A stretch of 64,000 nt of DNA from Microbacterium sp. Leaf288. Lineage in GTDB: Bacteria > Actinomycetota > Actinomycetes > Actinomycetales > Microbacteriaceae. Both the position numbers and the translations under genes were made by a program. Under the pieces are notes generated by a model. It was not told the DNA's origin. It did no database searches and worked only from the letters and a program-made list of their open reading frames with translations. Shown here in pieces: positions 63,220 to 64,000 of the stretch (positions are counted from its first letter, which is position 1; each line of letters starts with the position of its first letter). Where the stretch lies: the NCBI RefSeq assembly GCF_001422925.1, contig NZ_LMNI01000010.1, positions 874,405 to 938,404 of the forward strand, in the 5' to 3' direction.

Positions 63220-64000
63220 GTGACGACCTTCGCCGAACTCGGCGTTGATCAGGACATCGTCGACGCGCTCTCCACAAAGGGCATCGTCGACGCATTCCCC
63301 ATCCAGGAGCAGACCATCCCCCTCGGCCTCCCCGGCCAGGACATCATCGGCCAGGCCAAGACCGGCACCGGCAAGACGTTCGGCTTCGGCATCCCCGTCG
63401 TCCAGCGCCTCGGCGTCGACCCGGCCCCCGGAGTCAAGGCACTCATCGTGGTCCCCACCCGCGAGCTGTGCGTCCAGGTCTATGAAGACATGGACATGCT
63501 GACCTCGAACCGCTCCACGAGCGTCGTCGCCATCTACGGCGGCAAGGCCTACGAGGGCCAGATCGACCAGCTCAAGGCCGGCGCGCAGATCGTGGTGGGA
63601 ACGCCGGGCCGGCTCATCGACCTCAACAACCAGCGACTGCTCGACCTGTCGAACGCGACCGAGGTCGTGCTCGACGAGGCCGACAAGATGCTCGACCTCG
63701 GCTTCCTCCCCGACATCGAGAAGATCTTCTCCAAGGTCCCGGCCGTCCGTCACACGCAGCTCTTCTCGGCGACGATGCCCGGCCCGATCGTCGCGCTCGC
63801 GCGGCGGTTCATGTCGAACCCGATCCACATCCGCGCCACCGACCCCGACGAGGGCCTCACGCAGGCGAACATCAAGCACCTCGTCTACCGGGCGCACTCG
63901 CTCGACAAGGACGAGGTCATCGCCCGCATCCTGCAGGCCGAGGGCCGCGGCAAGTCCGTGATCTTCACCCGCACCAAGCGCGCCGCGCAGAAGCTCGTCG
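63220..64000 (+). CDS. DEAD-box RNA helicase, 5' part (RhlE-like)
   Basis: The first 260 residues are in the window; the rest runs off the right edge. Motifs in order: Q motif FPIQEQTIP with Gln29, Walker A AKTGTGKT at 46-53, PTREL at 79-83, GG near 107, TPGR at 128-131, DEAD at 152-155, and SAT at 183-185. The second RecA-like domain begins near residue 215. GTG start; an overlapping ATG at 63180 is out of frame and stops early. It corresponds in position to Rv3211. The protein remodels RNA in ribosome biogenesis or mRNA decay. Confidence 0.95.
   Translation, partial: MTTFAELGVDQDIVDALSTKGIVDAFPIQEQTIPLGLPGQDIIGQAKTGTGKTFGFGIPVVQRLGVDPAPGVKALIVVPTRELCVQVYEDMDMLTSNRSTSVVAIYGGKAYEGQIDQLKAGAQIVVGTPGRLIDLNNQRLLDLSNATEVVLDEADKMLDLGFLPDIEKIFSKVPAVRHTQLFSATMPGPIVALARRFMSNPIHIRATDPDEGLTQANIKHLVYRAHSLDKDEVIARILQAEGRGKSVIFTRTKRAAQKLV

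Overview
The window reads as chromosomal DNA of a high-GC Gram-positive bacterium, about 70% G+C by eye, most likely Microbacteriaceae and close to Microbacterium. The pointers are C50-type carotenoid genes, a Ku/LigD end-joining pair, Tad pilus genes in the actinobacterial arrangement, an AdnAB-type resection nuclease, and dense operons with ATGA or GTGA start/stop overlaps. There are no rRNAs, CRISPR arrays, insertion sequences or prophage genes. Two tRNAs are present, Leu(UAG) and initiator Met(CAU). Only one gap between recognised genes reaches about 300 bases, and it holds a small leader ORF and hairpins.

Layout, left to right. 0-6.3 kb: 3' end of a subtilisin-like exoprotease, a RIO-type kinase behind a 20-codon leader ORF, a secreted Ig-repeat protein, and a LuxR-type regulator with a degenerate receiver. 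6.3-10.8 kb: a seven-gene Tad/Flp pilus operon. 10.9-16.7 kb: small membrane protein, tRNA-Leu, DedA protein, divergent ku and ligD, and a metal-efflux CDF protein. 16.7-21.4 kb: murI-rph-rdgB, pncB and a DUF3039 protein. 21.5-24.6 kb: an ABC exporter whose ATPase carries a very long Pro/Ala/Glu extension. 24.8-28.2 kb: a LicC-like nucleotidyltransferase, two uncharacterised proteins, and an orphan maltokinase with a LacI-type palindrome in front. 28.3-33.4 kb: cell-wall polymer genes (three CDP-glycerol glycerophosphotransferase-like proteins and a GT2). 33.5-37.8 kb: HtrA protease, aminotransferase, nitrilase-family hydrolase and a DUF6328 protein. 37.9-44.2 kb: tRNA-fMet, then a MarR regulator divergent from idi-crtE-crtB-crtI-crtYe-crtYf-crtEb.

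44.3-64 kb matches, from memory, the order of the Mycobacterium tuberculosis Rv3193c-Rv3211 region: UPF0182, PDZ/Lon-type protease, DUF2342, E1-like protein, UvrD2, NudC, (here) an APH-fold pseudokinase, AdnB, AdnA, DUF3107, ferritin-like protein and DEAD-box helicase. That conservation suggests a core actinobacterial neighbourhood combining DNA-break processing with envelope or protein quality control.

The observations most worth following are: the structured leader with a 20-codon ORF before the RIO kinase; a strongly over-represented octamer ACGGATGC/GCATCCGT across the window; about 200 bp of antisense coding overlap between uvrD2 and the E1-like gene; the pseudokinase; and the operators in front of the maltokinase and the carotenoid operon.
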